A stretch of 8,991 nt of DNA from an uncultured Lachnospiraceae bacterium (GTDB lineage Bacteria; Bacillota; Clostridia; Lachnospirales; Lachnospiraceae): positions 1 to 8,991 of the forward strand of contig OMSM01000279.1 in the NCBI GenBank assembly GCA_900313745.1, written 5' to 3'. A program made the translations under genes and the position numbers. Each line of letters starts with the position of its first letter. The first letter of the stretch is position 1. Of this stretch, positions 6,171-8,991 are shown in pieces. The notes beneath the pieces are model-generated. The model made no database searches, had not been told where the DNA came from, and saw only the letters and a program-made list of their open reading frames with translations.

Positions 6171-6177
6171 AAAGGAG
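6171..6177 (+). promoter_or_regulatory. Ribosome binding site setting the binding-protein start
   Basis: AAAGGAG lies nine bases before the ATG at 6187. An in-frame ATG at 6154 would add 11 charged residues (MIKEHRKEHNH) in front of the signal peptide and has no clear ribosome site. The start at 6187 gives a canonical lipoprotein signal. Confidence 0.75.
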
Positions 6178-6186
6178 CACAATCAT

Positions 6187-7875
6187 ATGAAGAAAAGAAT
6201 CCTCGCGGCAGTGCTGGTCATGGTCCTCGCGGCTTCTATGCTGACTGCCTGCGGCAAGAAGAAGCAGGAAGGCGGAGCACCCGCCGGCGGCGCGTCTGCG
6301 GAAGTCGACGTCGCTTCCCTCACCTTCCCCTTAAGCGAGAAGGCAGAGATCTCCGGCCTGACCAACTTCCCGGTCGGCACCGAGTCGGAACCCAACAACC
6401 GCACCATCTTCAAGAGACTTGAGGAGCAGACCAACGTCCACGTGAACTGGAGGACCATCCAGGGCGACCAGTGGGGCGACAAGATTTCCCTCGAAATGGC
6501 GAATGTCAAAACTCTTCCCGACTTCGTCTTCAACGCCGGCTTCGGCGACACAGATCTGTTAAAGTATGCAAAGCAGGGCGTCATCATCGCTGTCGAGGAC
6601 TACATCGATAAGTACATGCCCAACCTGCAGAAGGTGTTCGAGCAGGCTCCGGAGTACCGCACGATGTGCACGGATGAAAACGGCCATATCTGGGCGCTTC
6701 CGTGGATCGAGCAGCTCGGCTATGAGAAGACCGCGATCCAGACCGTCGGCAACATGAGCTTCATCAACAAGGACTGGCTTGATTTCCTCGGCCTTGACAT
6801 GCCCACCACTGTCGACGAGTTTGAGCAGACCCTCATCGCATTCCGTGACAACGCGGACAAGCTGAAAGCAGAATTCAACATTGACGGCTCCATCATCCCC
6901 ATGTCCTGCATCATCAACGACGGCGACCAGGATCCCTGCATCCTGATCAACGGCTTCGGCGAAGGCTACGGCGATCCCGACCGCGGCCGCCACATCGCGG
7001 TGACGGACGAAGGCAAGGTCATCTGCGTCGCTACGACCGAGGGCTTCCGCAAGGGTATCACCTGGCTGCACAAGCTCTATGAAGAAGGCCTCATCGATTC
7101 CGAGGCGTTCACTCAGGAGTGGTCCACCTATGTCGCAAAGGGCAAGTCCGGCCGCTACGGCGTCTGCTTCTCCTGGGACGTCGCGAACATCGCCCAGGTC
7201 AGCATGGACGACCTGATCGCCGGCAAGAGCTGGGTTCCGCTTCCGGCTCTGGAGGCAGATGTGCGTAACATCACCCCTCAGAACGGTTCCTTCACCTCCG
7301 GTTTCGACCGCGGCAGATGCGTCATCACAGCTGCCTGCCAGAATCCCGCACTTGTCTGCAAGTGGATCGACCAGATGTATGATCCTTTCCAGTCCCCTCA
7401 GAATAACTGGGGAACCTACGGCGAAGAGGACGAGTTCGATATCTTCGTCTTGGGCGAGAACGACAAGGGCGAGAAGATGTTGAAGCACGCTCCTTTAGGA
7501 GACGCTTCCCCCGTGGAAGTCCGTGAGGCGGAGTGCGTCGGCGGTCCTCTGGCGATCCTCGACAGCTACTACGGTGTCTATGTTACCTGCCCCGACGATG
7601 CGCAGTATCGTCTTGACTGGATCAAGGACATCTACACCCCCGATATGAACTGCAAGTATGTGTTCCCGAACGTGTTCATGAGCACCGACGACACCAAGAC
7701 CATCTCCAACTTGCAGGCGGACATCACGAAGAGAATCAACACCGCCAAGGCTGACTGGATCATGAACGGTTTCACGGACTCCGACTGGGATCAGCTGCAG
7801 GCAGATCTTCAGGCATACAAGCTTGACGAGTACCTCCAGATCTTCCAGAAGTACTTCGACGCCTACAACAAGTAA
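6187..7875 (+). CDS. Extracellular sugar-binding lipoprotein of the ABC importer, LplA type
   Basis: A 562-residue solute-binding protein, in the usual 500-570 range for LplA-like binding proteins. Residues 1-21 are a lipoprotein signal (MKKR, then a hydrophobic core) ending in the lipobox LTAC with Cys22 as the lipid-modified residue. A flexible Lys-, Gly- and Ala-rich linker follows to about residue 40. The mature part shows the family pattern: a segment with NNRTIFKRLEEQTNVHVNW, then DKISLEMAN, then LPDFVFNAGFGDTDLLKYAKQG, where the binding cleft starts. Further on, GHIWALPWIEQLGY and FINKDWLDFLGLDMPTTVDE fit the hinge and second lobe. It would be anchored outside the membrane and hand its ligand to the permeases encoded just upstream. 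The spacing of 70 bases to the second permease and a strong terminator just after it suggest higher expression than its neighbours. Ligand is inferred from GH32 as fructo-oligosaccharide or sucrose. Confidence 0.93.
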   Translation: MKKRILAAVLVMVLAASMLTACGKKKQEGGAPAGGASAEVDVASLTFPLSEKAEISGLTNFPVGTESEPNNRTIFKRLEEQTNVHVNWRTIQGDQWGDKISLEMANVKTLPDFVFNAGFGDTDLLKYAKQGVIIAVEDYIDKYMPNLQKVFEQAPEYRTMCTDENGHIWALPWIEQLGYEKTAIQTVGNMSFINKDWLDFLGLDMPTTVDEFEQTLIAFRDNADKLKAEFNIDGSIIPMSCIINDGDQDPCILINGFGEGYGDPDRGRHIAVTDEGKVICVATTEGFRKGITWLHKLYEEGLIDSEAFTQEWSTYVAKGKSGRYGVCFSWDVANIAQVSMDDLIAGKSWVPLPALEADVRNITPQNGSFTSGFDRGRCVITAACQNPALVCKWIDQMYDPFQSPQNNWGTYGEEDEFDIFVLGENDKGEKMLKHAPLGDASPVEVREAECVGGPLAILDSYYGVYVTCPDDAQYRLDWIKDIYTPDMNCKYVFPNVFMSTDDTKTISNLQADITKRINTAKADWIMNGFTDSDWDQLQADLQAYKLDEYLQIFQKYFDAYNK

Positions 7876-7893
7876 TCTTAGCCGTCAGGCTGC

Positions 7894-7934
7894 GCCGGGT
7901 TCCGATTATCAACAGGTCGGAACCCGGCCTTTTT
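7894..7934 (+). terminator. Strong hairpin terminator/attenuator between binding protein and GH32 genes
   Basis: GCCGGGTTCCGA (7894-7905) pairs perfectly with TCGGAACCCGGC (7917-7928), a GC-rich 12-bp stem with an 11-base loop, followed by C and five T residues. It begins 18 bases after the binding-protein stop and ends 22 bases before the GH32 start. No second promoter is evident in the short gap, so GH32 is probably expressed by read-through. The hairpin may also protect the 3' end of the binding-protein message. Confidence 0.8.
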
Positions 7935-7956
7935 ACTGAAAGGAGAATGCACCGCC

Positions 7957-8991
7957 ATGGCGAGTGATGCATTACAGAAGGCAAGAGACTTTGAAAACCG
8001 CTATCTCTCCTTCACCGGACAATATCAGCCGAAATTCCATGTAACCGGCGGGATCGGCTGGATCAATGACCCCAACGGCTTTGCCATGTACAAAGGCGAA
8101 TATCATCTGTTTTTCCAGTATCATCCCTACTTCACGAAGTGGGGACCCATGCACTGGGGACATGTGAAAACGAAGGATTTCATCCGGTGGGAAAGGCTTC
8201 CCGCGGCGCTGGCGCCCGATGAGGAGTACGACCGCGACGGATGCTTCTCGGGCAGTGCCGTCGAAATGCCGGACGGCCGCCATCTGCTGATGTATACCGG
8301 CGTGCGCGGTGTGCGCGGAGAGGACGGCACCCCGGTGGATTTCCAGACGCAGTGCATCGCCGTCGGTGACGGTGTGGATTATGTCAAATACGGCGATAAT
8401 CCCGTAATCGGAGCGGACCTGGTTCCCAATGGATACAGTGTAAACGATTTCCGGGATCCCAAGATCTGGAGAGAGGGCGATGTATACCGCGTCGCGGTCG
8501 CATGCCGCGGCGTGGACGGATGCGGCGCGATCCTTCTCTACAGGAGCGGGGATGCGTTCCACTGGAGTTTTGAGACGATTGCGGCTGCTTCGGAGGGAAC
8601 TCTCGGAAGGATGTGGGAGTGCCCGGACTATTTCCACCTGGACGGCCGGGACGTCCTGTTGGTCAGCCAGCAGGAGATGCCCGCCCGCGGACTGGAATTC
8701 CACCCCGGCAATACCTCCGCGTGCCTCATCGGAGTACCGGGCGGATCACTTGGCAGGCTCAGGCAGGAATTCATGCATGCCATTGACTACGGCACGGACT
8801 TCTATGCGCCTCAGACACTGGAGAGCGCGGACGGGCGCCGGATCATGATCGCGTGGATGCAGAACTGGGACACCTCCTCTGTCGTCCCGAAGCTCCCCTT
8901 CCTGGGGCAGATGACCCTGCCCCGTGAGCTCTCCGTGAGAGTCGGAAGGCTGTGCCAGCTGCCTGTCCGGGAGTTGGAGAGTTATCGCGGC
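7957..8991 (+). CDS. GH32 beta-fructosidase (sucrose, sucrose-6-phosphate or fructo-oligosaccharide hydrolase), C-terminus beyond window
   Basis: The first 345 residues are present and the frame is open to the last base. GH32 enzymes cleave terminal fructose from sucrose or fructans by a retaining mechanism. All three catalytic blocks are visible: WINDPNG with nucleophile Asp38, FRDP with transition-state stabiliser Asp167, and ECPD with acid/base Glu221. Other family pieces are MHWGHVKTKDFIRWERLP, CFSGSAV and YGTDFYAPQT. These cover most of the five-bladed propeller; the C-terminal beta-sandwich is cut off, as members are usually near 480-500 residues. There is no signal peptide, so the enzyme is cytoplasmic and acts on imported sugar. 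Because import is by an ABC system and not a PTS, an unphosphorylated oligosaccharide or sucrose is the more likely substrate. AAAGGAG lies 11 bases before the ATG, slightly far. Family is certain; exact substrate is inferred. Confidence 0.95.
   Translation, partial: MASDALQKARDFENRYLSFTGQYQPKFHVTGGIGWINDPNGFAMYKGEYHLFFQYHPYFTKWGPMHWGHVKTKDFIRWERLPAALAPDEEYDRDGCFSGSAVEMPDGRHLLMYTGVRGVRGEDGTPVDFQTQCIAVGDGVDYVKYGDNPVIGADLVPNGYSVNDFRDPKIWREGDVYRVAVACRGVDGCGAILLYRSGDAFHWSFETIAAASEGTLGRMWECPDYFHLDGRDVLLVSQQEMPARGLEFHPGNTSACLIGVPGGSLGRLRQEFMHAIDYGTDFYAPQTLESADGRRIMIAWMQNWDTSSVVPKLPFLGQMTLPRELSVRVGRLCQLPVRELESYRG

Noticed and set aside
4596..6182. Long open frame of 528 codons on the minus strand
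   Set aside because: It lies wholly opposite the two permeases, is rich in Asp, His, Arg and Gln with no recognisable domain, and reflects GC-biased third positions of the permease genes.
6559..7488. 309-codon minus-strand frame opposite the binding protein
   Set aside because: It is antisense to a well-supported lipoprotein gene, with no family resemblance and no ribosome site noticed.
7972..8703. 243-codon minus-strand frame opposite GH32
   Set aside because: The plus strand carries all three GH32 catalytic blocks in one continuous frame, so this is a shadow.
1..8991. CRISPR array, tRNA or rRNA genes, insertion sequences
   Set aside because: No regularly spaced direct repeats, no cloverleaf with a TTCGA-type arm, and no transposase motifs or terminal repeats were found by eye.

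Overview
The window looks like a carbohydrate-uptake locus from a low-to-mid GC Gram-positive gut-type Clostridia bacterium, most likely a Lachnospiraceae relative. This is inferred from strong AGGAGG-type ribosome binding sites, a Gram-positive lipoprotein signal, an LplA/LplB/LplC-type ABC importer without its own ATPase, a DUF624 (YesL-like) membrane protein and a LacI regulator. No phylogenetic marker is present, so the lineage is inference.

Layout. The left half is transcribed leftwards. A LacI-family regulator (2915-3961) is followed 21 bases later by a DUF624 membrane protein (2198-2893), then by a single-pass membrane-anchored protein of unknown function that overlaps it by an ATGA (1428-2201). 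A rho-independent terminator at 1306-1338 closes this unit. A separately expressed ADP-ribosylglycohydrolase-family protein (137-1087) lies beyond it and ends before a 13-bp hairpin at the window edge. The right half is transcribed rightwards: two ABC permeases (4254-5195, 5211-6116), a solute-binding lipoprotein (6187-7875), a strong hairpin terminator or attenuator (7894-7934), and a GH32 beta-fructosidase that runs off the window (7957-8991).

The divergent control region (about 3962-4253) is the most informative non-coding part. It has a convincing promoter in each direction and three copies of the motif GTGCATTTG. One copy is a perfect palindrome (GTGCATTTGCAC), one is nearly so, and the third is a half-site lying on the -35 box of the transporter promoter. 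These are probably the operators of the adjacent LacI protein. A cre-like sequence overlaps the -10 region.

How it works together (inference). The lipoprotein captures a fructose-containing oligosaccharide or sucrose, the two permeases import it using an ATPase encoded elsewhere, and the cytoplasmic GH32 enzyme releases fructose. The LacI protein would repress the transporter operon until the sugar or a product appears. The roles of the DUF624 protein, its anchored partner and the ADP-ribosylglycohydrolase homologue are not settled by sequence. I see no CRISPR array, tRNA, rRNA or intact mobile element. Most of the window is a recognisable type of sugar locus. The less ordinary points are the DUF624/anchored-protein pair, the atypical LacI hinge with non-CpG operators, and the structured gap at 1088-1305.
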